Below, in pieces: positions 1 to 8,862 of a stretch of DNA of 64,000 bases; the first letter of the stretch is position 1, and every line of letters begins with the position of its first letter. A program made the position numbers and the translations under genes. This DNA comes from Verticiella sediminum (GTDB lineage: Bacteria > Pseudomonadota > Gammaproteobacteria > Burkholderiales > Burkholderiaceae_B), in NCBI RefSeq assembly GCF_007558815.1, contig NZ_VLTJ01000011.1, forward strand, positions 124,001 through 188,000. Reading direction: 5' to 3'. The notes beneath the pieces were generated by a model that did no database searches, was not told the origin of the DNA, and saw nothing but the letters and a program-made list of their open reading frames with translations.

Positions 1-21
1 GGCCTGGGGTCTGCACCGTGC

Positions 22-43
22 GCTCGCACGGCGCAGTGCGAGC
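22..43. repeat. Inverted repeat upstream of the first AraC gene
   Basis: Perfect 8-bp arms (GCTCGCAC at 22-29, GTGCGAGC at 36-43) separated by 6 bp, about 90 bp upstream of the AraC start. It could be an operator or the terminator of a gene left of the window; only a short GTTT follows, so a terminator reading is weak. Seen directly; function is inference. Confidence 0.4.
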
Positions 44-134
44 AGGCGTTTCCCCCGTCATCGCGTGAACTGGCATGCATCGTGCATCGGGGTTTCGGTT
101 GGCCGAGAGGCTACGCTCGCGAGAGGTGGACGTC

Positions 135-1133
135 ATGCAGCAATGGAGGCTCTCCACGGAAGACCACTACATCAGCGACAGGGAAGGCTTGTGGCGCAGA
201 ACGCTGCTCCAGATCTGCCTGCCGCCGCCCACTTCGATGCAGGGCGCGGCCTTCTTCGGTGATGTCGTGAACGTGGTCTCGCCGATGGGCATCGAGTTTT
301 CGCGCGTGCATTCGACCGCTCAGATGCTGTCCGGCGCCTGTCGCCAGCACCCCGATGCGCTATGGCTCGCGCTCCTGCTCGATGGCGATACGCGCGGCGA
401 CGAAGGGGCGGCGGATGAACTGGCCGGCGACGACATCCTGTACGGCCCCACCGGCGTCGACTCCACCCTCTGCCTGTACAGCGACTTCAGCCTGCTCTAC
501 GTCAAGATCCCGCGCCGGCTGCTGCAGTCCCGGCTCGTCAACGTGGCGCTGCTGGGCGGCGTCGGCCGCCTGCCGGGGGCGAATCCGGCCGTGCGCATGC
601 TGGCCGCGCTGCTGCGGGCGCTGGCCGAAGGCATCGAGAGCATGGACGAGCGTTCGATCCATCCCGCCGAGGCGGCGCTCATCGAGTTCGTCGTTGCCTG
701 TCTGGGCGATACGGCGGCTGGCTTTCCCGGGACCAGTCCGTCGCGTGCGGTGCACTTTCACCAGGTGTGCCAGTACATCGAAATCCACCTCGGCGACGGC
801 GACCTCAGCCTGACCTCGGTGGCGGCGCAGCAGCGTGCCTCCTCACGCTACATCCAGAAGCTGTTCGAGGAGGCCGGCCTGAGCTTCGGCCACTACGTGC
901 GCGAGCGGCGCCTGGAGCGGTGCTACCGTGAGCTGGCCAATCCGCTCAACCGGCGCCTGTCGATCTCCGAAATCTGCTTTCGCTGGGGTTTCAACGACGC
1001 CGCGCATTTCAGCCGCAGCTTCAACCAGCGCTTCGGCCTGAGCCCGCGGGCGTTTCGCCAGCGTGCCGAAACCGGCACTCACGATTCCCGGCTCGACGGG
1101 CCCGTGAGCGCTCTCGCCCCTGCCATCGCCTGA
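135..1133 (+). CDS. AraC-family transcriptional regulator
   Basis: Predicted cytoplasmic DNA-binding regulator of 332 residues. The C-terminal part, about residues 208-312, is a double helix-turn-helix of the AraC/XylS type, ending in the typical recognition segment with WGFNDAAHFSRSF and FGLSPRAFR. The first 190 or so residues resemble the AraC_binding_2 sensing domain found in regulators of aromatic catabolism. The reading frame is open from 75, but ATG 135 is preferred because GAGAGG (121-126) lies just upstream; ATG 75 has no such site. The next gene on the same strand starts 101 bp downstream and is a large surface-type protein, which could be a target, but nothing in the sequence proves that. 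Ligand unknown. Confidence 0.85.
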   Translation: MQQWRLSTEDHYISDREGLWRRTLLQICLPPPTSMQGAAFFGDVVNVVSPMGIEFSRVHSTAQMLSGACRQHPDALWLALLLDGDTRGDEGAADELAGDDILYGPTGVDSTLCLYSDFSLLYVKIPRRLLQSRLVNVALLGGVGRLPGANPAVRMLAALLRALAEGIESMDERSIHPAEAALIEFVVACLGDTAAGFPGTSPSRAVHFHQVCQYIEIHLGDGDLSLTSVAAQQRASSRYIQKLFEEAGLSFGHYVRERRLERCYRELANPLNRRLSISEICFRWGFNDAAHFSRSFNQRFGLSPRAFRQRAETGTHDSRLDGPVSALAPAIA

Positions 1134-1139
1134 GCGGCC

Positions 1140-1164
1140 GCGGCCGGCCTGTCGGGTCGGCCGC
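1140..1164 (+). terminator. Possible terminator hairpin after AraC gene
   Basis: Arms GCGGCCG (1140-1146) and CGGCCGC (1158-1164), followed by CTGTTT. It starts 6 bp after the AraC stop codon. GC-rich stem with a very short T tract, so termination efficiency is doubtful. Confidence 0.35.
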
Positions 1165-1234
1165 CTGTTTCACAATCCTGCAATCACCCGGGTGCTACGG
1201 TGCGCAGCTTCCCCGACCACGCAGGATTCCTCCC

Positions 1235-4200
1235 ATGGCAACGTACGCCGACGCACTGGCTGCGCTATACAACCGCGTTCTCGCACGCGACGCAGACTCT
1301 TCCGGACTCGCCTACTGGCTCGATCAGATCGAGACACAGCAGAAAACCTACGCCGAAGTCGTCTGGCACATGCTGGCCACGGCCGAAGCGCAAGGCCCGG
1401 CACTGTCGGTCACGCACGCCTATCTGACGCTGCTCGGCCGCGCGCCTGACGCGCAAGGGTATGCCTACTGGATGGGTGCGCTGCGCGACGGCATGTCCGT
1501 CCAGGCCATGGTGAGCGCCATGGCGGCGTCGGATGAGGCCGTGGCGAACGGCCACGGCGAGGGCGTCGACGCCGTCACCGCCGCCTACCGCGCCGTGCTG
1601 GGCCGCGAGCCCGATGCCGAAGGCCTGGCCTACTACACGCTGCAGCTTGCCGCCGGCGTGTCGGCCGCCACGATCCGCGCCGAGATCGCCTTGTCGGACG
1701 AGGCGCTCGCCGAATCGGGCGGGGCCGGTCTGGTCGCGCTCACGTATCTGGCCGTCACCGGCGAGACGCCGTCGGACGAGCAGATCGCGCAGGCCCTGGC
1801 GCAATACGGTGCGACCGATCCGCAGGCGCTGGTCTCGGGACTGGCCGACGAGCTGGCCGGTGGACAAACCGAGCCCGAACCGGAACCGGAGCCCGAGCCC
1901 GAGCCCGAACCGGAACTGCAGTATCCCGAACTGGCGGTCTATACGCCGGGCGGCAGCACGGAGGGTTCATCGGATGCATCGACGGCCATCGCGCTGGATG
2001 CCGAGTACATGCTGGTCGGCGACGACGAGGCCAGCGTGCTGCGCGTCTATGCGCGCGACGGCGGCGACGCGGTGGCCGAGTGGGACTATGGCGCGGCCAT
2101 GGGACACAGCGGCGAAGTCGACCTGGAGGCGAGCGCCGTGATGTCCGGCACGCTGTATCTGGCCGGCTCGCACAGCAACAAGAAGGACGGCTCGGAGGCC
2201 GACAGCCGCGAGGTGCTGCTCGGCGTCACCGTGAGCGGCACGGGCGCGGACACGGCCTTCGTCTACGAGGGCAAGTACACCGGCCTGGAAGGCGACCTGG
2301 TGGGCTGGGACGCCGCCAACGGCCACGGCCTGGGCGCGGACTACTTCGGTTTCGCGCAAGCGTCGGGCGACGGCATGAGCCCCGAACAGCAGGGCGGGTT
2401 CTCCATCGAAGGCATGGCGGCCGCGCCGCAGGAAGGCGTCCTGTGGCTGGGCTTTCGTGCTCCGCAAAGTGATACCGCGCTGCGCGACAAGGCGCTGATC
2501 GTGCCGTTGCTCAACGCCGCGGACCTGATCTCGGGCGCCGCCACACAGGCGGCATTCGGCGAACCGATCCTGCTGGACCTGGGCGGGCGCGCGATCCGCT
2601 CCATCGAGTGCGCCGAGGACGGCAGCGGCTACCTGATCGTGGCCGGCCCCTCGGGCCTGGCCGTCGATGAGATGGCGCACAATTTCCGGCTCTACACCTG
2701 GTCGGGCGAGCCGGACGAGGCGGCCATCGAACTCGACAACGACCTCGACGCGCTGCTGGCCGCGACCGGCGGCAGCTTCGAGTCGCTGGTGTCGCCCTCC
2801 AGCATCGTCAGCGGCACCGAAGTGCAGTTGCTGCAGGACAACGGCGATACGATCTGGCCCGGCCAGAGCGAGGTCTCCAAGGATCTCGATCCCGCCGAGC
2901 AGCAGTTCCTGGGCAACAGCATCGTCCTCGGCTCGCCGGTGATTGATACCGCAGGGCCGGTGCTGGTCAAGGCCGCCCCGGCCGACGGCACCCAGGGCGT
3001 GGCCGTCGACGGCGCGTTCGTCTTCTCGTTCGACGAGGCGGTGCTGCGCGGCAACGGCAGCATCGTGCTGCGCGATGCCCAGGGCGAGGTCGTCGAGACC
3101 TTCGATGTGGCGTCCAGCAGCCAGCTCACGGTGGCCTTCAACACCGTGACCCTGCGTCCGAGCGAAGCGCTGGCCTATGAGACGGGCTACACGCTGACGA
3201 TGGACGAGGGCGCGTTCACGGACCACCGCGGCAACGCGTTCGCCGGCATCGACGCCGATGATCCGTTCGCCGTGGTCACCTCGGCCGAGCCCACGGTGCT
3301 CGGTGCGGGCGACATCCTCTTCGTGGGCGCCAACGCCGAGGCCGTGGATGCGATTGCCTTCGTCCTGATGACGGATGTGACGGGCGGCACCCGCATCACC
3401 TTCACCGACCGCGACTACAGCGCGAGCACGGGCTTTGCCGGCATCACCAACGAGGCGGCCTTCGTCTGGACGGCCGGGCAGGACCTGGCCGCCGGCACGG
3501 TCGTCACCATCCAGACCGATGTGAACGGCAACCCGGTGGCGGACATCGGCAGCACCGTCGGCGGCGCGGGCGGAATCGGCAAGTCCGAGACCTACTACGC
3601 GCTGCAGGGCAGCGTGATCGACGGCCTGACCGATGGCAGCGCAGGGGTCATCACCGATCCCGGCACCTTCCTGGCCAGCATCACGCTCGGCGGCAGCGCC
3701 GGCGCCATTCCCGATGCGCTGGTCGAGGCCGGCGCGGCGATCAGCTTCATCGTCGATCCGGCCAACCAGACCAATGCGCGCTATGTGGGCTCGCTCGACG
3801 CCACCGACCTGGACGCGCTGGCCGAACGGATCGCCGACAGGGACAACTGGGAGTTCAATACCACTCGCGAGCCCGGCTTCCCCTTGGTGAACGGCAGCCT
3901 GCTCGGCGCGCCGCTGCTCTGGCAGGCGGGGGTGAACGGCACCGAGCTGAGCCTGGTCTGGAACCAGGCGCTGGACGCTGCGGCGGGGCCTTCCGCGAGC
4001 GCGTTCGCCGTGCTTGTCAACGGCCAGGCCGTGGACGTGGCCCAGGTGGCGCTCGAGGGCGCCCAGGTCACGCTGACCTTGGGCACCGCTGTCCAGGCCG
4101 GTGACGTGGTCTCGTTCAGCTACACCGATCCGAGCGTCGGCGACGACGCCGCGGCGATCCAGAGCCCGTCCGGTCAGGATGCCGCCAGCGTGGACGCACG

Positions 4201-5182
4201 GGCGGTGGCCAACTACTCGCCCGACAGCGAGGCGCCGGCACTGCTGTGCGCGGCGCCCAGCGCGGGTACGCTGGAGCTTGCCGCGCATTTCGCCGACTTT
4301 GTGCTGACTTTCGACGAGGTCGTGCGCAAGGGCGAAGGAAACCTCGTGTTCCTGGGCCAGGATGGCGCCGAGGACATCGTGGTGAGCGTGGGTTCCAACG
4401 AAGTCACGATCGATGGCGCCACTGTGGTCGTGAACCCGGCCGCCTTCCTGGAGGCCGGTGCGAGCTATCTGCTGCAGATCGATGCGGGCGCGGTGCTCGA
4501 CATGGCCGGCAATGGCTATGCCGGCCTCGGCGCCGACGACGCGATCGCGTTCCAGACGGCGAGCGTGCCGAGCCACGAACTGCTCATCTCCGAGGTCAAC
4601 TCCAATGCCGATGGCGGCGACTTCTTCGAACTGCACAACTATGGCGAGGCGGCGATCGACCTGGGCGGCTGGCGCATGACGGATGAAGCCGGCAGCTTCG
4701 CGTCGGCGGTGGCGTTCGCACAAGGCACCGTGATCGAGGCGGGCGGCACGCTGGTCGTGGCGCTGGTCGAGCCCGGCAGCGAACTGGACGCCTTCGTCGC
4801 CGCATGGGGGCTGGACGCCAGCGTCGATGTGATCGCGCTGGCCGACGCACCCGGCCTGGGCAAGCAGGACGCGGTCGTGGTGTTCGATGACGCGGGCTAC
4901 GTGGCCGCGGCCTTCAACTACGACGCCGATGGCATCCTGGCCAGTGACGGGACGTTCATCGCCACCGCGCCAGCCGGCGCCGGCTCGGCATTCGTGGACG
5001 GCGAGCATGCCGGCAAGGCCTACGGCGGCAATGCCGAAGCCTCGGCCGTGTGGGATGGCGTGTCGGTGCAGGACCCGGCGTACACGGTGGCGGTGATCGG
5101 CATGCCGGGCGTCCATGCCCAGCCGGGCGCGGCCGGCGCGCTGGGTTCGCCGGGTTCGGTCGAGGACGTGTTCGTCGCTTGA
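1235..5182 (+). CDS. Large multidomain DUF4214 / DUF3616 / Ig-like / lamin-tail protein
   Basis: 1315 residues, acidic and alanine/glycine rich. Order seen: DUF4214-type helical repeats (about 1-205, recurrent GREPDAEGLAYY-like units); a Pro-Glu dipeptide repeat linker (213-228); a DUF3616-like region (about 235-565); a SbsA-type Ig-like domain (about 569-688); a domain starting with GDILFVGANAE (about 689-895); a SwmB/Ig-like segment (about 895-985); a second SbsA-type domain (about 990-1105); and a lamin-tail domain starting at LLISEVNSNADGGDFFELHN (about 1110-1220). There is no N-terminal signal peptide. The C-terminus ends in acidic then hydrophobic residues (EDVFVA), the pattern of type I secretion substrates, so export by a type I system is inferred; no such exporter is in the window and no RTX nonapeptides are visible. 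AGGA at 1222-1225 precedes the ATG. A secreted or surface role is likely; any enzymatic activity is unknown. Confidence 0.75.
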   Translation: MATYADALAALYNRVLARDADSSGLAYWLDQIETQQKTYAEVVWHMLATAEAQGPALSVTHAYLTLLGRAPDAQGYAYWMGALRDGMSVQAMVSAMAASDEAVANGHGEGVDAVTAAYRAVLGREPDAEGLAYYTLQLAAGVSAATIRAEIALSDEALAESGGAGLVALTYLAVTGETPSDEQIAQALAQYGATDPQALVSGLADELAGGQTEPEPEPEPEPEPEPELQYPELAVYTPGGSTEGSSDASTAIALDAEYMLVGDDEASVLRVYARDGGDAVAEWDYGAAMGHSGEVDLEASAVMSGTLYLAGSHSNKKDGSEADSREVLLGVTVSGTGADTAFVYEGKYTGLEGDLVGWDAANGHGLGADYFGFAQASGDGMSPEQQGGFSIEGMAAAPQEGVLWLGFRAPQSDTALRDKALIVPLLNAADLISGAATQAAFGEPILLDLGGRAIRSIECAEDGSGYLIVAGPSGLAVDEMAHNFRLYTWSGEPDEAAIELDNDLDALLAATGGSFESLVSPSSIVSGTEVQLLQDNGDTIWPGQSEVSKDLDPAEQQFLGNSIVLGSPVIDTAGPVLVKAAPADGTQGVAVDGAFVFSFDEAVLRGNGSIVLRDAQGEVVETFDVASSSQLTVAFNTVTLRPSEALAYETGYTLTMDEGAFTDHRGNAFAGIDADDPFAVVTSAEPTVLGAGDILFVGANAEAVDAIAFVLMTDVTGGTRITFTDRDYSASTGFAGITNEAAFVWTAGQDLAAGTVVTIQTDVNGNPVADIGSTVGGAGGIGKSETYYALQGSVIDGLTDGSAGVITDPGTFLASITLGGSAGAIPDALVEAGAAISFIVDPANQTNARYVGSLDATDLDALAERIADRDNWEFNTTREPGFPLVNGSLLGAPLLWQAGVNGTELSLVWNQALDAAAGPSASAFAVLVNGQAVDVAQVALEGAQVTLTLGTAVQAGDVVSFSYTDPSVGDDAAAIQSPSGQDAASVDARAVANYSPDSEAPALLCAAPSAGTLELAAHFADFVLTFDEVVRKGEGNLVFLGQDGAEDIVVSVGSNEVTIDGATVVVNPAAFLEAGASYLLQIDAGAVLDMAGNGYAGLGADDAIAFQTASVPSHELLISEVNSNADGGDFFELHNYGEAAIDLGGWRMTDEAGSFASAVAFAQGTVIEAGGTLVVALVEPGSELDAFVAAWGLDASVDVIALADAPGLGKQDAVVVFDDAGYVAAAFNYDADGILASDGTFIATAPAGAGSAFVDGEHAGKAYGGNAEASAVWDGVSVQDPAYTVAVIGMPGVHAQPGAAGALGSPGSVEDVFVA

Positions 5183-5210
5183 TCGCCGCGGCCACCCGTC
5201 TGGGCAGGCG

Positions 5211-5245
5211 CCGGGAGGCGCCGGCACGCCGCCGACGCCTCCCGG
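5211..5245. terminator. Hairpin between convergent genes
   Basis: Perfect 10-bp arms CCGGGAGGCG (5211-5220) and CGCCTCCCGG (5236-5245) in the 97-bp gap between the convergent 1315-residue gene and mfd. A symmetrical GC stem could serve both strands, but there is no T tract on either side. Confidence 0.45.
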
Positions 5246-5279
5246 ACAGTCCGGCAACGGTGCCGCCGCAAGCCGCGGT

Positions 5280-8200
5280 TCAGCTCGCCAGCGCGCGCAG
5301 CACGGACCTGACCGCGCTCACCCGCGCGGCCAGGTCCTTGCCCGAAATCTCCATGCGCAGGCGATCCTGGCCCGATAGCCGGATGTGCTTGTTCTTCTGC
5401 ACCAGCTCGATGATGCGCATCGGGTCGATCGGCGGGTTGGGCACGAACTGCAGCGTGGCCGCCGTCTCGTGCGCATCGATCTTGACCACGCCCACCTTGC
5501 GGCCCGCCAGGCGCAGGCGGTGCGTCTCCAGCAGCGCCTTGGCGGCGTCGGGCAGCCGGCCGAAGCGGTCGATCATCTCCTCGTGCATGCGGTCCAGATC
5601 CTCGTCGTCCTCGCAGTTGGACAGACGCTTGTAGATCGACAGGCGCGCGTGGATGTCGCCGCAATAGTCGTTCGGCAGCAGGGCGGGAAGGTGCAGGTTG
5701 ACCTCCTCGCTCGCGGCGAGCGGCGCCGACAGGTCGGGTTCCTGGCCGTTTTTCAGCGCGCGCACGGCGTCGGCCAGCATGTCGGTGTAGAGCTGAAAGC
5801 CCACCTCCTGGATGTTGCCCGACTGCGAGTCGCCCAGCACCTCGCCGGCGCCGCGGATCTCCAGGTCGTGCATGGCGAGATAAAAGCCCGAGCCCAGTTC
5901 CTCCATCGACTGGATCGCCTCCAGCCGCTTCTTGGCGTTGCTGGTGATGGCGTCCTCGCCCGGCGTGAGCAGGTAGGCATAGGCCTGGTGATGCGAGCGC
6001 CCGACCCGTCCGCGTAGCTGGTGCAGTTGCGCCAGGCCGAAGCGGTCGGCGCGATGGATCACGATGGTGTTGGCGGTGGGCACGTCGATGCCCGTCTCGA
6101 TGATGGTCGTGCACAGCAGCACGTTGAAGCGCTGCTGGTAGAAGTCCTTCATGACCTGCTCGAGCTCGCGCTCGGGCATCTGGCCGTGCGCCACGCCGAT
6201 GCGCGCCTCGGGCACGAGTTCCTCCAGCCGCGCGCGGCGGTTGTGGATGGTCTCGACCTCGTTGTGCAGGAAGTACACCTGGCCGCCGCGGCGCAGTTCG
6301 CGCAGCAGAGCCTCGCGGATCGTGCTGCCGTCCTCGCGGCGCAGGAAGGTCTTGATCGCCAGCCGCTTCTGCGGCGCGGTGGCGATCACCGAGAAGTCGC
6401 GCAGGCCTTCGAGCGACATGCCCAGCGTGCGCGGAATCGGCGTGGCCGTCAGCGTGAGCACGTCGACCTCGGCGCGCAGCGCCTTCAGGCCTTCCTTCTG
6501 GCGCACGCCGAAGCGGTGCTCCTCGTCGATGATGACCAGGCCCAGCCGCTTGAACTGGATCTTGTCCGAGAGCAGCTTGTGCGTGCCGATGACGATGTCG
6601 GCACGCCCGTCGTTGATCTGTTCGATCGCGACCGTGGTTTCCTTGGCCGAGCGAAAGCGCGACAGTTCCACCACCTTCACGGGCCAGTCGGCGAAGCGGT
6701 TGGCGAAGTTCTGTGCGTGCTGCTCGGCGAGCAGGGTGGTCGGGCAGAGAATGGCCACCTGCTGGTTGTTGGCCACCGCGACAAAGGCCGCGCGCAGAGC
6801 GACCTCGGTCTTGCCGAAGCCGACGTCGCCGCAGACCAGGCGATCCATCGGCTTGCCCGAGGTCATGTCCTGGATCACCGCATGGATCGCGGCGGCCTGG
6901 TCGGGCGTTTCCTCGAAGCCGAAGGTCTCGGCGAAGGCTTCGTAGTCCGAGAGCGGCAGCTTGAAGGCATAGCCTTCGCGCGCGGCGCGGCGCGCATAGA
7001 GGTTGAGCAGCTCGGCGGCGACGTCGCGCGCCTGCTTGGCCGCCTTGCGGCGCGCCTTCTCCCACTGGCCGGAGCCGAGCTGGTGCAGCGGCGCGGCTTC
7101 GGGGTCGGCGCCGCTGTAGCGCGCGATCACGTGCAGTTGCGACACCGGCACGTAGAGCGTGGCGCCGTTGGCGTACTCCAGGTGCAGGAACTCGGTGTCG
7201 CCTTCGCCCAGGTCCATGTTGATCAGGCCGTGGTAGCGCCCGATGCCGTGCTGTGCGTGAACGACCGGGTCGCCCTCGCGCAGCTCGGACAGGTCGCGCA
7301 CCATGGCTTCGACGTTGCTGGTGCGCTCGCGGTTGCGCTTGCCGCGCGAGGCGGCGTGGGCCGGGTAGAGGTCGCTCTCGGTCAGGAAGACCAGCCCGGC
7401 CTCGCGCAGCGCAAAGCCGGCAGTCAGCGGTGCGACGCCGATGGCGAACGCCACCTCGCCGTCGAGAAAATCCTGGATGGTCGCCACCGGCACCGGCGCC
7501 AGGCCGTGCTCGGCGAGCATCTGCACGATGGTCTCGCGCCGCCCCGGCGAATCCGCACAGAGCAGCAGGCGGCGCCCGTCGCCCGCCTCGACCAGGGCGC
7601 GCAGTCGCGCCAACGGATCGTTGGCCTGCCGGTGCACCGCGACGTCGGGCGGTGCGACGATCTCGGCGTCGGCTTCGTCGGTGAAGGCGAGCCGGGCAAA
7701 GTCCTTGAGCGAGGTGAAAAAACCCTCGGCGTCCAGCATCAGGGCCGCGGGCGGCAGGATCGGGCGCTCGCGATCGCTCTTCAGGAAGTCGTAGCGGCTT
7801 TGCGTGTCGTGCGCGTAGCGCTGGATGGCGGCATCCGCGTCGCCCAGCGTGATCGTGATCGCGTTGCCCGGCAGGTATTCGAACAGCGTCGACGTCTGCT
7901 CGAAGAAGAGCGGCAGGTAGTACTCCACGCCCGGGAAGGGAATGCCGTTGCCCACGTCGCGGTAGGGCAGGGCGCGCGAGGGGTCGCCCTCGAACACTTC
8001 GCGAAAGCGCGCCCGGAACGCCGTGCGCGCCGTCTCGTCCATCGGGAATTCGCGCCCGGGCAGCAGCTCGACTTCCCTGACCGGATACAGGCTGCGCTGA
8101 GTGTCCACGTCGAAGGCGCGGATCGACTCGATCTCATCGTCGAAGAGGTCGAGCCGGTAGGGCACGGCCGAACCCATCGGAAACAGGTCGAACAGGCCGC

Positions 8201-8720
8201 CGCGGATGCTGAACTCGCCGGGCGCCGCCACCTGCTGAACGTGGGTGTAGTTGGCCAGCACGAGCTGATCGCGCAGCGCCGCCTCGTCCAGCCGATCGCG
8301 CTGGCGAAACGAGAAGGTGTGCGCGGCGAGGAAGGCGGGCGGCGGCAGCCGGTAAAGCGAGGTCGTGACCGGCACCGTGAGCACGTCCACCGATTTCTGC
8401 ATCAGGGCGTGCAGCGTGCGCAGCCGCTCGGAGATCAGGTCCTGGTGCGGCGAGAACGCGTCGTAGGGCAGCGTCTCCCAGTCCGGCATCTGGTGCACGC
8501 GCAGCTCGGGGTCGAACTGCACGATTTCGTCGGTCAGGCGCTGGGCGTCTTGTGGCGCGGCGGTGAAGACCACCAACGGGCGTGTGGTATGCCGGGCGAG
8601 CCTGGCGAGCAGCCAGGCGTCGCCGGCGCCGGCGGGCCGGGCGCGGCCGAAGCGCGTACCGCGCTTGAGGGATTGCGCCAGGCCGACGACCAGGGACGAG
8701 GGGGCTTTGGATGCGGGCAT
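5280..8720 (-). CDS. mfd: Transcription-repair coupling factor Mfd
   Basis: 1146 residues, the usual Mfd length. This ATP-driven DNA translocase removes stalled RNA polymerase and recruits UvrA. Visible features: a degenerate UvrB-like N-terminal part, the RNA-polymerase-interacting region near DPVVHAQHGIGRYHGL, Walker A GDVGFGKTE near residue 630, DEEH box near 732, the helicase motif TATPIPRTL, the QLRGRVGRS motif VI, and the TRCF C-terminal domain. The ATG at 8720 has no clear ribosome binding site, but a perfect TATAAT on this strand sits only 10 bp upstream (8731-8736). Divergent from the Bug gene. In related Burkholderiales mfd lies directly beside ispD-ispF; here a three-gene operon separates them. 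Confidence 0.97.
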   Translation of the reverse strand: MPASKAPSSLVVGLAQSLKRGTRFGRARPAGAGDAWLLARLARHTTRPLVVFTAAPQDAQRLTDEIVQFDPELRVHQMPDWETLPYDAFSPHQDLISERLRTLHALMQKSVDVLTVPVTTSLYRLPPPAFLAAHTFSFRQRDRLDEAALRDQLVLANYTHVQQVAAPGEFSIRGGLFDLFPMGSAVPYRLDLFDDEIESIRAFDVDTQRSLYPVREVELLPGREFPMDETARTAFRARFREVFEGDPSRALPYRDVGNGIPFPGVEYYLPLFFEQTSTLFEYLPGNAITITLGDADAAIQRYAHDTQSRYDFLKSDRERPILPPAALMLDAEGFFTSLKDFARLAFTDEADAEIVAPPDVAVHRQANDPLARLRALVEAGDGRRLLLCADSPGRRETIVQMLAEHGLAPVPVATIQDFLDGEVAFAIGVAPLTAGFALREAGLVFLTESDLYPAHAASRGKRNRERTSNVEAMVRDLSELREGDPVVHAQHGIGRYHGLINMDLGEGDTEFLHLEYANGATLYVPVSQLHVIARYSGADPEAAPLHQLGSGQWEKARRKAAKQARDVAAELLNLYARRAAREGYAFKLPLSDYEAFAETFGFEETPDQAAAIHAVIQDMTSGKPMDRLVCGDVGFGKTEVALRAAFVAVANNQQVAILCPTTLLAEQHAQNFANRFADWPVKVVELSRFRSAKETTVAIEQINDGRADIVIGTHKLLSDKIQFKRLGLVIIDEEHRFGVRQKEGLKALRAEVDVLTLTATPIPRTLGMSLEGLRDFSVIATAPQKRLAIKTFLRREDGSTIREALLRELRRGGQVYFLHNEVETIHNRRARLEELVPEARIGVAHGQMPERELEQVMKDFYQQRFNVLLCTTIIETGIDVPTANTIVIHRADRFGLAQLHQLRGRVGRSHHQAYAYLLTPGEDAITSNAKKRLEAIQSMEELGSGFYLAMHDLEIRGAGEVLGDSQSGNIQEVGFQLYTDMLADAVRALKNGQEPDLSAPLAASEEVNLHLPALLPNDYCGDIHARLSIYKRLSNCEDDEDLDRMHEEMIDRFGRLPDAAKALLETHRLRLAGRKVGVVKIDAHETAATLQFVPNPPIDPMRIIELVQKNKHIRLSGQDRLRMEISGKDLAARVSAVRSVLRALAS

Positions 8721-8730
8721 GAGGTGGACG

Positions 8731-8736
8731 ATTATA
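8731..8736 (-). promoter_or_regulatory. -10 element of the mfd promoter
   Basis: Perfect TATAAT on the minus strand. Its nearest edge is 10 bp from the mfd start codon, implying transcription starts within a few bases of the ATG. No convincing -35 box is seen at 16-18 bp spacing. Confidence 0.4.
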
Positions 8737-8862
8737 GGAAATCGCCGTCGCCGCGAGTCGGCAACCCATCGCGGATCGAGATGAGTGCATGAAAATCATT
8801 CGATTGTGCTGCACCGGGCGCCTTGGGGAGAATCTGCGTCAACGACAACGACGGAGACATTC

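Noticed and set aside
1871-1918. Hexameric-like GAGCCCGAACCG repeat as a tandem-repeat locus
   Set aside because: It encodes the Pro-Glu linker in frame; it may vary in length between strains, but it is not a separate element.
1967-5257. 1096-residue open frame on the minus strand opposite the large surface-type gene
   Set aside because: Histidine/arginine-rich translation typical of the antisense frame of GC-rich coding DNA; no domain, no ribosome binding site, and the plus-strand gene has clear domains.
6021-8792. 923-residue plus-strand open frame opposite mfd
   Set aside because: Antisense shadow of mfd; low-complexity Arg/His/Ala/Gly/Val-rich translation without a recognisable fold.
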